In this document: in pieces, positions 24,071 through 37,034 of the stretch | How the letters are laid out: every line of letters begins with the position of its first letter | Position numbering within the stretch: position 1 is the first letter of the stretch | Source: Pleodorina starrii | Taxonomy: Eukaryota; Chlorophyta; Chlorophyceae; Chlamydomonadales; Volvocaceae | NCBI GenBank assembly: GCA_030267565.1 | Contig: BRXU01000002.1 | Span: 4,773,501-4,837,500 of the forward strand | Direction: 5' to 3' | Length of the DNA stretch: 64,000 nucleotides | Notes under the pieces: generated by a model | What the model saw: the letters and a program-made list of their open reading frames with translations, nothing else | Told to the model about the DNA's origin: nothing | The model's database searches: none | Position numbers and translations under genes: made by a program

Positions 24071-27000
24071 ATCGAAGACATTACACGACGCGCGTATTTT
24101 GGACAGCATACTACGCTGCTGCTTGGGCCGGAACAAACTGATAACTCCTATCAAATTTGTTTGGACCATTCACTGAGGCAGGCTGTGGTAACCCCTGGCG
24201 CTTTCCCGGTTCAAAGTGCGCCGAGAGACCCTAGTTGGCCACGAATAGAGCTAGAGGTGAGTGGCCCTGCAGTTTATCAGATAAATACCTGTATCAGATG
24301 TCGTCGTTGCGAGAAACTCTGCAGCGCGGGCGTCTGACGGAGTCGTCAGAAGCAACACCGCTGACAAACAGCCTGAGGCTTGCGCCAAGGAAACCGGGCC
24401 AGTGGCCATCTTGTGAGGATTCTTCAATCCTTTCATCTGGCCAGCGCGAACTTGTGCAGACGTGTACACACGGTTCATCGCGTCAATCTTCGAGACCGGC
24501 AACAATAAACGGATGTGCAAATATGTCTCAGACGTATAAGCAGTTTAAATTGCTAATTTCGGGTAACACCGCGCGCCTTTGTAGCTACTTTGTCCGTAGG
24601 AGTGTACCGGGCGGTCAGGTACCGGACCCGAACCTCCCACACGATGTCACGAACGATCGCCCCAACGGCAAACGGTAACGCCCCGAGACTAGGCACGCGC
24701 ACTGCTAGGACGGGCAGCGTACCGCCTTTGCATCTTTAAAACATACACGCACGCCTTCCATTCAGCGACCTACGCTGAAATAACGCGTATTGTGTGGTAC
24801 CGGTACTGTCTTCCATCAAGAGCAAGTCGACACGAGTCGACGCCCCGTCCTCCCGATAAAAAAGCACGCTTTCAACAGCTAGGCTTTCAACACTGTGCCG
24901 AGCAGAAGGAAGGCGCCGTAGCGTGTGTCAAGCCAAGTTGTCCGCACAGCTCCCTGACGATTCACCGGGGACCCGCAGTCCGACGGCGCATTTTGCCCCG
25001 ACTACCCGAGAATACACAGGATACGTCCATCGAGCCAGAGCCTTACGTTTATTCCTTATAAATTCTCTGACTAACATGGTGTGACTAGTTAGTATACGGT
25101 ATGGTTGTCAGACACAACACCGGCCTGAAACAACATTCGGTGTACTCTGGTACACTATCTCCCGCGCTACCTTTGCAAAAGGCCCCATTGCTCCAACCAT
25201 TCAACAAATTTCCCTGCAAAACATCAACATTAATTCAGATCTGCGTTGCGTGAAAGGCGATACCTACCCGCGTTACGTACCCGTAAGACCTGAAGGGACA
25301 TGTAAGACCGATGGGCTCGAGCTAGGCTCGAGTCGCTCCTTGCGCCGCCTGCCACAGCCGCGACTTAACTGGTCCCACAGATAAAGTCCTGATAACGACA
25401 TGTGACGAACCCTGACATGAGCGCCACTTCCTGGCAATGATACCACACACCTTGCGCCGAAATTACCGTCTTGTACCTGCTTGTACCATACCGGTATTCC
25501 CAACGCCTCGTCGCTCGTCCCAACTGCCCCGACGCTCGCACGGGGTGCGACTTAGCCCATGCCATCAAACACCTGCACTACCACCCTTTCTTATGGATTC
25601 CTAGCAAGGAGCCATCATCCGTGGCTCTTGCCTTAGTGTAGTTTACGGTCCCTGCTCGTCGCGGGCGCCAGCAGCTGGATGCGCGGCCAGCAGCTCGCTC
25701 AGCCAGGGCGCAACTTTGGATTGTGGCACAAGGCGCTCCAACGTCGCATACGTAGCAACGCAACGCAGGAGGGGCAAGAAAGAGAAGATACCGCAGCAAA
25801 GGAACGGACACGGCGTTAGCGACCAGACCCGGGGGACCTGCGGGGAGGGCGGAAAGTGGTGGTGGCAAAGGTAATGGGGCTCGAAATGGGGTTCGGCGAT
25901 TCACCGGCTTGTTGGGAGGCAATGTAGACTGTACGACTGGAAGCTCGCGGGATGCGCCCCCAGGACGAGATGCTGCTGCCGCCGGCCGCCATGCCTGACG
26001 CGCTAGGCATAAGGCCGTACTTGGGTCATTTGGTCAAAGGCGGCCGGCGGTTGCAATGCGCTGTGCTGCGCACAGGCTGTGTCGTAGCACCGTTCTGGTC
26101 TGGGCGTTCACCGTAACGTCGAGCAATGCGCGAACGCGGTGATGTTGTTTTGGCTGTTCAAGTTCTTGCCCTGCTCAAACTAACGCAATTCCTGCGACAC
26201 CAACTCTACGAACCGCAGCGTTGGATCCATTTGGAATTTTGGATCCATTTGCGGTACGGTAGTTTTACTGAGGTCTGGATGTCCATTGAGCAGGCGGCGC
26301 GTTTACGGCGCTGTCAGGGTAAACCAGCGTCGCTGAGAAGCCCTTGTCTGCCCATTTGTAGCCCATCGCTCGAGCAATGTCGGTCGAGGGCGACGGCATG
26401 GCAGTTGATGTCGACGACTCAGACAAACCGCCCTGGTGACAGCTGTTTACCCCGACAGTCTAACGCTGCCTCTGTCTCCGCTACTGCTGCCATGTCAATC
26501 GTCCGTGCGCGCGAATGCCCGTAGTGTACCCAAGTGCACCTACCATACAACCACCACCAACAGAATCAGCCCGCGGCGCAGGATGGAAGACGAGAACGCT
26601 CTTCGCAGCGCGTGGTAGTGCGACTGGGAGCGGCCCCGCTCCAGTCCCCTGAACACCACCCAGGGGTACCACCCGGGTGTCGCCGTCTGCAATTGCAGAT
26701 CCGCACATCGGCTCATCGTGGAGCAGGCGCCAGCTGCGCCCCCCGCTAGGTGCCGGATGGGCAGCTTGGATATACAAGGTGCACAACGCGCGTGCCCCCC
26801 ACCCTCATCACGCGCAAGCACACCAGCCGACATGCGTGCGCAACTGGCGCCAGTCACTGCCGCCTCTGGTGGCCCCACACGGGCAATGGTGGATGTACGG
26901 CTGGAAGCTGCTGGCCATGTGAGGTGGCCTGAGGTGGAAGCTGCTGGCCATGTGAGGTGCTGAATCGCCATAGGATTCACTCGTATTGAGGATGGGCCGG

Positions 27001-27464
27001 GTGATGAAGCATGGTAAAAGGAGAGGAGCAGTCGGGAATTTGGTGCAAGTGTTGACGAGACAAACCATGGATGACAACGTATTGTACTCGCATTTGTTAC
27101 ACAACGAAGCAATCGCACACCCTTTTCCGCTTGGTCTGTTGCACAAGGTCAAAACCCATGTCCATTGGTCCTTCAATGGCGTCAGGTCGAGTCTGTCCCG
27201 TCGCGGGTCGTTGGGGTAGTTGGAACGAATGTTGCCCGTTGCCGAGCGACACAAGACATGCACCGCTGAAAGGTTAGAGCACGCCCAGCAGCGGCCAACT
27301 ACAGGCGCCGACGTTTCAGGTTGGATTGGAGGCGCTCTGCCGCCTCGGCTGTTACGGCGGTCCTCGCTCCCGCGGAACGATCAGTCATAAATTTACACGC
27401 GACACCGGCTCTAGCGCGACGCCCGATACTCCGGCAGATGCAGCAATTTCCCTAGCTCGGCAGT
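24071..27464. other. Gene-poor stretch
   Basis: No convincing coding sequence on either strand. A roughly 31-base duplication containing GGAAGCTGCTGGCCATGTGA lies at about 26904-26957. One antisense copy of interspersed motif A lies at about 25773-25835, and TACCGGTA palindromes lie near 24797 and 25490. Confidence 0.4.
27393..27397 (-). terminator. TGTAA poly(A) signal of FKBP12 gene
   Basis: TGTAA on the minus strand, about 70 bases beyond the FKBP12 stop, matches the usual green-algal polyadenylation signal. Confidence 0.5.
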
Positions 27465-28234
27465 TCACTTGAAGTCCAGGAGCTCCACATCGAAGATCAG
27501 GGTCGCGGAGGGCGGAATGACGCCGGGGATGCCCCTGGGCCCGTACGCCTGCACGATACAGGGCATGAGCGCGTTGAAGCTGTAAGTTTCATAGTACAAC
27601 CGATACAAGCTGCTATGTAGGTAGATGAAGAGGCATGTGTTGCGTGCAACCTGCCGGTAAAGGCAAGATCGAGGGTTGCATGCAGACCCGTCATGACATC
27701 CGCCCCGAGGTTGCCAAGTTGCTTGACCAACGACGATATTGAATAGTCTCGAAACCAGTATCATAGCCCACATCCAGTTACGACGGCATACAGATGCCCC
27801 TCAGTTGATGGAGATCCAGGTTCACAAGGACGCGCACCATATCGGACGTGATCGTCAGCGTCGCACGCTGCCCCTTCGTCATCTGTGCAACGCCAACGTC
27901 CCAGCCCTGGATAACTTCGCCCATTCCCAGGCGAAAGTCGAAGGGGGAGCCGCGGTCCCGGCTGCTGTCGAACTTCTTGCCGTCGGTCAGGGTTCCGGTG
28001 TAGTGCACGTACACCGTCTGACCCCGTTGCGGGCGGTTGACGCCTGCATATGTCAGCAATGAGGCGTTCCGATGATCAGCGTGCTGGACTGCCAGGGCAG
28101 TACTGTTTGGTTGACACGCGCTTTGGCGGCATATGTGGCATAAGTGGTTGCCCACGTAAAAACTGCACGCATGCAATATTCAACAACTAAATCTCACCAT
28201 CGCCTGGCTTGGTCGTCTGAATGTCCACGCCCAT
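27465..28234 (-). CDS. FKBP12 peptidyl-prolyl cis-trans isomerase
   Basis: Cytosolic FK506/rapamycin-binding protein that isomerises X-Pro bonds and, with rapamycin, can inhibit TOR kinase. Minus-strand exons 28234-28198, 28043-27838 and 27548-27465 join in phase to give exactly 108 residues, the classical FKBP12 length. The protein opens [13 protein letters not shown] and carries the family core [33 protein letters not shown] and [14 protein letters not shown]. These include the pocket residues equivalent to human Tyr26, Phe36, Asp37, Val55, Ile56, Trp59, Tyr82 and Phe99. The usual Tyr before AYG (human Tyr80) is Met here, exactly at the exon 2/3 junction. Introns are GT-AG. A TGTAA signal lies about 70 bases past the stop. 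Confidence 0.94.
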
Positions 28235-29298
28235 GACTGCTGTTGGCGGGTCTCGGAGTTCGGAAACAATGCTATGCCGCGCAGCCCGGTAACTACACTA
28301 TGAAATGCCGCCTCCACAATGCACGTTATGTGACATCCGGGTGATTCGATGCAAACAAAGAGTGAAGTCACTCGTGAGGCTGCCGTACCAATGTAAGGCC
28401 CGCTCTCCGACAAAGCTGCAGCGCGTAACAATGCCGCCTGCTAAGTGCCGTGCATGAATTGCCGGCAAACATCGTCAGAAAAGCTTGCCATTGGTAAGCC
28501 GGTAAACGCGATTATCGCAAGTTGACAGTTACCCGCGCTTACTTGTTGTTGGCGCGTTCCTAGCTGAGCGCGGCCTACCCGGTTATTGTTGTCGACGTCC
28601 GGAATGCATGATTGTTGGAGGTATCGCCAACGCGCACCATCCGCCGCGCCCTTCCGTCGCCCGTACCGTACGCGAGAAGCATATACCGGTGCCGGCAGGC
28701 GAGAGGCGCGCTTCTCCACGGTTCCGGCGACCGCCCGCAACAACCCAAGTCGTCATGAAGACAGCCCCACCGCGGAATCTGCTGGGCTGCAGAGACGGGC
28801 TCAGCCGCTCGCTCGCTGCGTGGCGGTCGCCGCCGGGACAGGCCGGGAGCTGTCGGTCAGCCCGCTCAGACGTCCGACCGCCACGGACAGGCACAAAATC
28901 GCCCACACTCGACCTCCACCAGGCTCCACGACTCGTTTGACTCATCCCCCTTTGCGCCGACCCACGCGCCTCTAGACGCCCTCATCCAACACCCGCCCCG
29001 CCCCGCTTGGGTGCAGCTGAGAGGGAGCGACCAACGCCACCCGCATCGAGTCGTCGTCACGGGCACTACTCCTCCTCCTCCTCCCCCTCCTCCCCCTCCC
29101 CCTCCCCGCCTCGGGTCCGTTCGCTAACACCGTCTCCGTCTCCGCTGCGGTATCTTCTTTTTACTCCCCTTCCCCGCCCACGCTGATCCGCCCATCCTCT
29201 CTCTCCAGCGCTCCTCGTGGCCCGGGCCTGCTCAAGGTCCCGGAGATCCGCCACATCCACTTTCGTCTCGCAAACGAAGCCGTGGCTTGTCCTCTCCT
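28235..29298. other. Intergenic region between FKBP12 and the CoA kinase
   Basis: Contains the FKBP12 promoter side and the 3' side of the dephospho-CoA kinase gene, both on the minus strand. No gene recognised. A full copy of interspersed motif A lies at 29109-29169. Confidence 0.5.
29109..29169 (+). repeat. Interspersed motif A, reference copy
   Basis: About 60 bases: TCCGTTCGCTAACACCGTC, then TCCGTCTCCGCTGCGGTATC, then TTCTTTTTACTCCCC. Related copies occur in introns of at least five genes of this window. This one lies about 130 bases past the stop of the dephospho-CoA kinase. Confidence 0.85.
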
Positions 29299-32200
29299 CT
29301 AAACGCCCTCCCTGGCGCTCAGACGGCGCACCAGCTCCGCCACCTCCGCCCGCGTGGCCTCCAGGGAGGTCGACGTGTCGATGACAAAGTCCGCCAACCG
29401 CCGCTTCTCCGCATCGGGGACCTGCGGAAGTGGGGTGACTGAAGGTTTTCTGAGTGCAACGCTAGAAAACCAAGGTTTTCTGTGAACTCAGAGGAGTTGT
29501 GCCCTCATAAGGGCGTTGGTACGACACATGGTGCCAGTTAAGGTGTCCGCGAAGGCGTGGAGGAGTGATTTTCGGGTTTTGTAGCTACATAGGGTGGTTG
29601 CTGCGAGGCTGTGGGCATTAAGGCCTTAGCGATAGCTTTCGCGGTAGCCGGCCCTCACCCGGCCTACCTACCGAATAAGGACGGCTTTCATTGCTTGCAG
29701 GTACCCTTTGTGTGTAACGAACGATGATTTCTCATGAAAACACGTGGCTCCGTGGCTCTCCGTGCCCTCCGTGATCAGGGCGACGCAAGTAAACGACCAG
29801 AGAGACCGCAGCGGCGGCGGAACCGGGAAGGGCCGGGGAGCGGGGAGGTCCGGCGCCCCCTCCCCTACTGCCCTCCCAAGCCCAACGCACGCTCTCCCCT
29901 TTCTTTCCTTATTAGGTTATCACCGTTCGCGCACCCGAGCCCCACCCCAAACCCGCCCCCCGATCCGCCCCCCGCCCACCCACCTGCCTCCCCAGGATGG
30001 CCGCCAGCTTCTCCTCGCTCATGCCGGGCCGCGACAGCACCCGGGCCCGCTGCTGCTCCGGCTCCGCGCTGACCACCGCCACCGCATCGGTGCCGTGGCG
30101 GCGGGGGCCCGGACCGCCCGTCTCGAACAGCAGCGGGATGTCGAGCACTGCCAAGGGGAGACCGCGCGACCGAACCTGCGCGGACAACGAACCCGGGCCG
30201 CGTCGACCGGCCGCCGCCGCCGCCGCCCCCTCCCCCGAGCTTATGCACTTCTTTCAGTTCGCGTGTTGTATCCCTTGCCTTGCCTTGCCTTGCCTTGCCT
30301 TGCCTTGCCTTGCCTTGCCTTGCCTTCCCTTCCCCTCGATCCGTGCCCCTTCCCGTCCGATCTTGTCCTGTCGTGACCACCGCGCTAATCCTGACCCAGG
30401 CGGATCGCCCCGACCTTCCGACCTCCCGACTGGTTCAGTGCATCCGCGTTCGGATAGGGGTCTTCGCCCCGGGGGCGCCTTATGCCCTGAGCGTAGCCCG
30501 CTTCTTTAAGAGCGACGTTAAGCCCCTCCCCTCCCCACCACCACCACTCCACGGGTTTACAACAAATAGGGTCACACCTCACACGGCCTCACCCGTCCAC
30601 CATTGCGGCTTCGTCGTAAATTAATAACCCCCGCCCCCAGTCGGCCGCCCCCAGCCCCCCCCACCGTGTCTAAGAAGTCCAATCGGCTCCTTGACACCAG
30701 CGGATGCACCAGCGACTCCAGCTGCTTCATGGCGGCCTTCAAGGCAGGGGGGCGGTGTGTGCGGGGGCGTGGGGTGGGGGTTGGGGTCGGTATGCTCCCC
30801 CCCAGCTCCGCTCCGCGCTCACTGATGCACCCACCCACCCACCTCGTTTCCAAGCACCTGGGCGCTGAGGGCCGCCCGGTTGATGGCTGCGGTGAGGCGG
30901 GTCGAGGTGGGATGGGGTGAGGGCCGGGCCCGGAGCGAAGGTGGCACTCGTGGGGTTCGGTGGTTCCGGGTTGGTGCGTGGGTGGATGCTGGACGGACAG
31001 GCAGCCCGGCAAACGCAACCGGTTCGGGCGCCAGGCCCGGCAGGCGGCGGGGAGGTGTTTTGGTCTGGCGGCATGCGCGAATCCACCAGCTGCTGCTGCT
31101 GTTGCTGCTGCTGCGGGATCTGGTGCCCTGCGGGATCGCGCGACGTGTGGTGCCTCCTACGCTCCTAGTCGCGTGATCGGGTATCGAAACGCGTGGTGGT
31201 ACAGGCTCCTTCCACCACCCCCCACCCCCCACCCGCTGCGGTATCATCTTTTACCCCCCACCCGGCCCACTGGCCAAAACACGTGATGCGTGCGGCATGG
31301 GTCCGCGGACCTCCGTGCGCCACTCAAGCCGGCGCCTGGTGCGGAGTGAAAGTAAAGAGGGCGTGGTGGCTCGTGGGGCCATGTGGTTGGGGTCGGGGGG
31401 TAGTTTGGGGAACACCGGACCAGTACTTCATCGTTGCTTGGATGCTGGAGAGGCTGATGCCACCTGAGGAGACTGAACCGTAAGACCCAAATCGCGAAGG
31501 TCCCGACCCGGGGTACCGGTACCCTGTCAAGTAGGCGCACGCACGCACGCACGCACCACCGTCCTGGACGACCCCGGGGAAGGCGGCGCCCACCAGCGGT
31601 ACGGCAGCGCCGCCCCGGCCGTACAACTCATACACCGTCTGTGGGGTGCAACGGCGGGCGGGAGGGTGATGAAGATGAAACCGCAGCGATGGGACGGAGG
31701 CGACGCAAGCGTGCCAACGGCAATACCCTGCCGGCAGGTGGGCGATCCCATCAAGTATACCGCAATACCGGTATGTAAGGACGGGTGGGTGGGTGGTTAG
31801 GCATGGGTGCAGGGCACGCGGATAGGCTGCGAATGTGGCTCGGCGCGGGTTCAGGACATCAGGAGGGGCTCCAGGAGGGGTGCCGCAGGAGGCCCATAGC
31901 CCCGCAGCTGACGTCCTGCGGTGCATGAAGACCACGTCTTAACATGGGTGATGCGGGTGGCCGAACGCGTGGCACAGGTTTTGCTCGCATACATGTTGCC
32001 GACATGGCCCCCGGGGATTCGGGGATGTCCAAACCTCCAATGGCACATGAAGGTACAGGGACGCCCGGACCGCTGGCCGTGAAGCGGCCTCGGTGCAACT
32101 GCGCAGCACCCACCGCATCCGCGTCCCACACCGGCACGCCCTCTTCGCGGAACATGGAGGACACCGTGCTCTTGCCCATACCTGAACAAGAGGCAGGGAG

Positions 32201-32397
32201 TTGCGAGGAGGGTTTTACGGTCTGGACGCAATTCGGGACTGTACGACACGAAGGCAGATATCGGGTGTTTAGCGCCACGCTGCAGGCAGCGCGTCTGGCG
32301 CTGCTAGATGCCACGCACCAATTGAGCCTGTCAACCCAAGGACAAAGGTCTTTGGGCGGACAGGGGCCTCAGCCTGGTGTGTCGCCGAACCATCCAT
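29299..32397 (-). CDS. Dephospho-CoA kinase (CoaE type)
   Basis: Catalyses the last step of coenzyme A synthesis, ATP-dependent 3'-phosphorylation of dephospho-CoA. Minus-strand exons: 32397-32319, 32181-32114, 31638-31557, 30886-30843, 30736-30665, 30175-29984, 29421-29299. Phases match throughout and give about 219 residues, a normal CoaE length. Visible motifs: P-loop GSIGMGKS (residues 24-31), DADA (46-49), GRGGAAVPLVGAAFPGVVQDG, the INRAAL segment, LESLVHPLV, DIPLLFETG, and the lid/adenine region SRPGMSEEKLAAILGRQ followed by VPDAEKRRLADFVIDT near the C-terminus. No transit peptide is evident, so a cytosolic enzyme is likely. The start ATG is divergent from the TPR gene 381 bases away. 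Introns hold copies of interspersed motif A. Confidence 0.93.
30272..30325. repeat. CCTTG microsatellite in CoA kinase intron
   Basis: About ten to eleven units of CCTTG inside the intron between exons 5 and 6 of the dephospho-CoA kinase gene. Confidence 0.9.
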
Positions 32398-32778
32398 GGT
32401 GGTTGCACGCACGGTACGTCCGACCCGCCGGTCTCGCCCCACGCGACAATGCTGGTCACGGGAGAATGTGCCTAGAGCTGAGCTTCCCTTGGGCCGCCTA
32501 AGTCCTGGGCCTCGAGGAACGGCGCGTTGGGACGGGGCCGTACATGGCTGGAGTGGAGCACAGCAGCCAGGTTGGATTTTGTGGCTTAAACTGACGGAAG
32601 TCATGTGAGCACACGCCCTTTGCGTCGAGCTAAGCGAGTATGGTGCAAGAGCTTCCAGGACTTATCGGCCGTCGTACTAACCGGCATGGAAACCGCTTGC
32701 TGTCAGTTGACCAGCTTGGCGCCTTGGCCTAATTTGCGGAAGAGTCGTATTCATCACATGTTGTCCATCGTACTAGGG
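32398..32778. promoter_or_regulatory. Divergent intergenic region, CoA kinase / TPR gene
   Basis: The 381 bases between two divergent start codons must hold both 5' UTRs and promoters. I recognise no TATA box. The minus-strand gene reads left, the TPR gene right. An upstream extension of the TPR protein into this region remains possible. Confidence 0.4.
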
Positions 32779-35700
32779 ATGAGCCCAACAGCTGAGCAGC
32801 TGTCTGAAGCGCTTCGGAGCAAAGATGGCAAGCTCCCCGACATTTTTCGCATTCTTGTCGATGCCAAAGGTTCTCAGGACTCAGCCCAGACATGGTTAAC
32901 AGCTGCAAAGGTTGCGTTAAGCAAAGACGAGCCGGAGCGATGCAAAAGCATCCTCGAAACCTTCAGAGAGAGCAATCCGATAGACATCACCGCAATGTTG
33001 CTTCTGTCAAAAGCTTGCCAACGATTGGGCTCGGTGGACGACCTGGACGAAAGCGTCATGCTGGCCAGGTGCGAACTCAACTCGACAGCTGACAGATGTT
33101 ACTGAAAGGGCACGATCTCATAAAATAATAGCGAAGCTAGTCGATACAAATTGCACGCAGGAAAGCCGTCGGCAGCGCGTCAAGCCCTGAGGATGCCCTG
33201 CGCGCTGCAGTGCAACTGGCGGTGTCACTCGGCACCCGTGCACGTGTGCATACGCGCCAGCAAGTGGATCGGCATCAAGACAGGTAGGTCCTCCACAATC
33301 GCTTCAGGTGCGGTCCTCATCTGGAGCAGTTGCAGCAGCTCTGTGCTGACCAAAACTCCGAAACCACCTTCCCCGTACAGTGAAGCCGGTCGTGTTTTCT
33401 TTCTCACTTGCAACCGCAGCGTTGTTACTTTAACTAAGACCATGACAGCAGTTTTCAGCACCCTTCACCGCCAAAGCCGCACTTGGGTCAGATCGGGTGG
33501 ACCATACCCAAAACCCGCATGCCCATCTGCCATCCTCCGATACACGCGACCCCGCGTGCAGCATTTCCCTTTGGTCAGTAACCTGCAAAACAGACTCTCC
33601 GCTGTTTCCCCTGTCGGCGCCGCAAATACCACAATCCCGAAAGGGATGAGGCTATCCAGGTTCTCTTCGCCTTGGACGCCCTGGCTGCCGCCGCCGCCAA
33701 GCCAGGCGCCACCGGCACGGGCGGCAGAACGGGCAGCGACAGCTGCAGCCCAGACGTGGCGCACGGGCTGTACGTGCTGGCGCTGCTGCAGGCGGAGCAG
33801 GGCGGCTCGCACGCGGTGGCGGCGGGTGCGACCGCGCTGGCGGCGTGGCAGGCAGCCCAGGCGGCCAAGGAGCCGCAGCTGACGGCGCTGAGCCTCGTGC
33901 TCATGTCCACAATCCTCTCTTCCCGGTGAGATTGATGACAAGCAAGCAATGCCCGTGGGCGAGTAGGTTGATGCACTGGCGCGGGATGGGGAAGCACGCA
34001 GCAGGGTTGGTGGGCTGGAAAGGGCAGGGAACGGCGCGACGCGTGTGGAACCTTCAAGGGTAAACACGCATCGCCCCGGCGCTGGGCTGGTCCTCTGCCG
34101 CCCGTCAAGCCATCCTCCTAAGTCCTAACCCGAAGTCATCCCCCACCCCACGCCCTCCAGCCGCTCTCTGCACCCACCCACCCACCCACCCCCATCTCCT
34201 CCATATCCTCCTGCGCTGCCGCTCAACGTCATCGCCCCCCTTCCCGCAGCCAAGGACACAAGGCGGCGCTGGCGTGTCTGTCCAAGTACAGCGCCTCTAC
34301 CACTGCCGCCGGGGCTGCGGAGCGGCCGCTATGGACCGAGGTGCTCGTGTGCCGACTGCGCGCGCGGCTGCTGGCGGCGCTGGGTGACGCGGCTGCCGGC
34401 ATGGAGGCCCTGGCACAGGCCAAGAAGCTGCTGGGAAGCTGGCTGGAGGGCCGCAGCGGCGGTGCGCTGCCGCCGGGCGTCAGCCGGGCTATGGCGGAGG
34501 AGGCGCTGGCCAAGGTCGGGGACTGGGGAGGTGCCGGTGGCGGGGAGGGCGGCGGCGGCGGGCGGGGCGGTGGATAAGAGGACGAGGGTGGGCGGAGGGG
34601 AGGAGGGGGAAGGCGCGGCGCGAACAAAGCTATTGCCCCCCCCCCCGTTTCCGCTTCCGCCGGGCCGCGTGCCCTGGCTGCGCCCTCGTCACATCGGGGA
34701 ACGGCACCCATGTAGGGCCGCCCCGTGCCCTGTTGCCTGCGTGCGTGCCTTCGCCCGTCACCAACGTCGCCCTGGTCCCATCGCGTCGCTGCGGGAGCAT
34801 CTTGATTCAAGAATGCCTGCACGGCCCGTATCGTATCACGCAGGTGTGGGGCGAGCTGGCGGTGGCGATGGCGATTAGCGGCCAGAGGGCGGAGGCGCTC
34901 GCGGCGGCGGACCAGGCTCTGGCACTGCGGCCCTGGACTGCCGCCAGCCGCCATGCGCTGGGGCAAGTGTACGAGGCGCTGGCGCAGTACGACGACGCGG
35001 GCGCGGCGTACGACGACGCGCTGGCGCTGGATCCTACGCACGCGGCCACGCTGCTGCGGAAGGGTGAGCTCCAGGGGCGGCGCCGGGCTGCGGTTGGTGC
35101 TTGGTGGGGCCGGGGAATGGGCTTCTGGAGGGCAGGGAGGCAGGGCGAGGGGGAGGGAAAGGGGACCTGGGGGCTGGTCGTGGTACCGGTATTGCCTGTG
35201 TGTTGGACTGGGCCCCTCTGTGGTCCTCGGTTCTCCGCTTCGAATGCGTGCCGCGGCTTACCTTCGACTGGTGCGTGGCAGATGCGGCGGCACCTTTGCA
35301 TGCTGACGAATCTGAACAATGGGATGTTTTCGGGCAGGCCGCCCCAAGCGGGTAAGGGGCTATTTGGAGATTGGTCGGCGGAGTGCGTCCCTGGCTTGTT
35401 GAACCCTAATCCCCCTGTGCATCCAGCCGCCCTCCCGCCAAGCTCCGCTCCCTGCCCCGGACGCACGGCTTTCCCTCCGCCTTCCCGCCCGCCCGCTCGC
35501 CAGCAACGAAGCCACGACCGCCCCTCACCCTTCCCGTCTCCGCTGCGGTATCTTCTTTTCACCCTTCCCGCCCTGCCACCTCCTCCCTCCGCCCTCCTCC
35601 AGGCGCGCTGCACTTGCGCCGCGGCACCGGCCCTGACCTGGCTGTGGCCCGCGACCTTCTGGCGGAGGCGCTCACCTACGACCCGCGCTCCGCCGCCGGC

Positions 35701-35853
35701 TGGCAGGAGCTGGGCCGCGTGGCTGGGTCGCTGGAGCACCGGCAGCAGGCGGAGGAGCACATGCTGATGGCGGTGCGGCTGGCGTCGGAGGCACCCGCGC
35801 TGGAGTTCGGGGAGCTGCCGCTGGCGCCGCCCGCCGCCGGAACCGGGCTGTGA
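32779..35853 (+). CDS. TTC7/NPG1-like TPR protein
   Basis: Tetratricopeptide scaffold resembling TTC7/YPP1 and plant NPG1, which recruit PI4-kinase to the plasma membrane or bind calmodulin. Exons: 32779-33068, 33161-33283, 33308-33374 (weak), 33594-33925, 34250-34514, 34844-35063, 35603-35853; about 515 residues. The N-terminal part (LSEALRSKDGKLPDIFRILV) is helical. The C-terminal half shows TPR pairs: WGELAVAMAISGQRAEALAA, SRHALGQVYEALAQYDDAGA with ALALDPTHAATLL, and GWQELGRVAGSLEHRQQAEE ending near APALEFGELP. The last two helices match the end of the NPG1 family best. It is shorter than typical members (about 700-850), so 5' exons or internal exons between 33284 and 33593 may be missing. 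Two introns carry motif A. Confidence 0.68.
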
Positions 35854-36984
35854 GCTGCCGCTGCCGTGGGGAGGACGGGGAGGGGGTGGTAGAACGCAGG
35901 TAGGAGGCGTAGCAGATGGGAGAGGGGGCAAGGCGGCAAGCTAAATGTTACCCGAGGCCGGAGAAGCTGGTCGTGTGCGGTGCAGTTGTGACTGCCGATG
36001 AGCGGAAGGGCTGTGTGGGATGACGGGTGAGGCATGGATGTCCGCGACTCGGGGGCAATTAGAACGGCCCGGGGCGAGGGAATGCAACGCAGTTACCTGG
36101 AATATTACCTGATGATTACCTGATATCTCCAGCAGAAAAAACGCGCGGCCGCGTCGCCGCCAACCAACCCCAAAACGGGGGGCAGGGGCCAGGGGGCAGC
36201 GAGTGAAATGCGGGTTCCGCTGGTGCGGGGTGCCGTGTCCCCTCATGTGGGAGACATGAGGAAGGGTGCGGGGTGAGATGATGGTAGCACGGGTCGACGT
36301 ACGGTAATTTGAGGGGTGAGTTTTAGGGAGGGAGCGAGCAAGGCGGGCGGATGGGCGGGCTTACCGGGAGAGAGCGACTTTTCGAAACAGAACGTTCGGC
36401 GATGCCGGTTACTTCTCTGCAATTGGTTTCCGGAATGGTTGGGTCTTACCGAAGGGTGCCGGCAGGCACCGGTGTTACTTCCGGGCGGCAGCATTGGCCG
36501 AGAAACCCAGGCGGGCGGGCGGGTGGGCAGGTGGCGGCCAGGACAACCATGGTCTTCGGGGAGGGGTGGCGAGGCCACGGCGGCGGGCGCGCAGCGGCTG
36601 CTGTTTATCCAGGGCATCATCCGTGCTTGTGGGGGGGGGAGACACAACGGTGGTGGGACTGAGGGAGGCTGCCGAGCCGCTTGGTGGTCCGCCTGTCGGT
36701 GTGTCGGGACAGGGAAAGCCGTGCTTAGGCGGAGTCGAGGTAGAGTCAAGACGCAGCACTTCCTGAACCTGAGTTGGTGCCACTGACCAATTCATTCGCC
36801 ACGCCGGAGGTTCCTGGCTGTTAAACCCGGGGGCGAGGTCTCCGGGGCCGGTTTGGCACCAAGTTTGCGGGCGGGGATCTGCGCCTCGAACGCTGGTGCA
36901 GATACCGGTAGGTGCATGACGGTACCATATGTGCTGAGCCGTGTGGACAACAGCATCGCGTCGGTGCGCCGAGTTGGCGGACAC

Positions 36985-37034
36985 GCGTGTGTGTGTGTGA
37001 GTGTGTGTCTACGCGCTCGTGTGTGTGTGTGTGC
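36985..37034. repeat. GT microsatellite
   Basis: Interrupted run of GT dinucleotides between the TPR and MYST genes. Confidence 0.85.

Noticed and set aside
25816..26524. Candidate small genes in the gene-poor stretch
   Set aside because: Only short overlapping frames, with no motif, no plausible splice structure and no composition change.
32605..32778. N-terminal extension of the TPR protein from an earlier ATG
   Set aside because: The frame is open, but it lies in the divergent promoter region, has no TPR-like pattern, and ATG 32779 directly precedes the helical segment. I could not exclude it.
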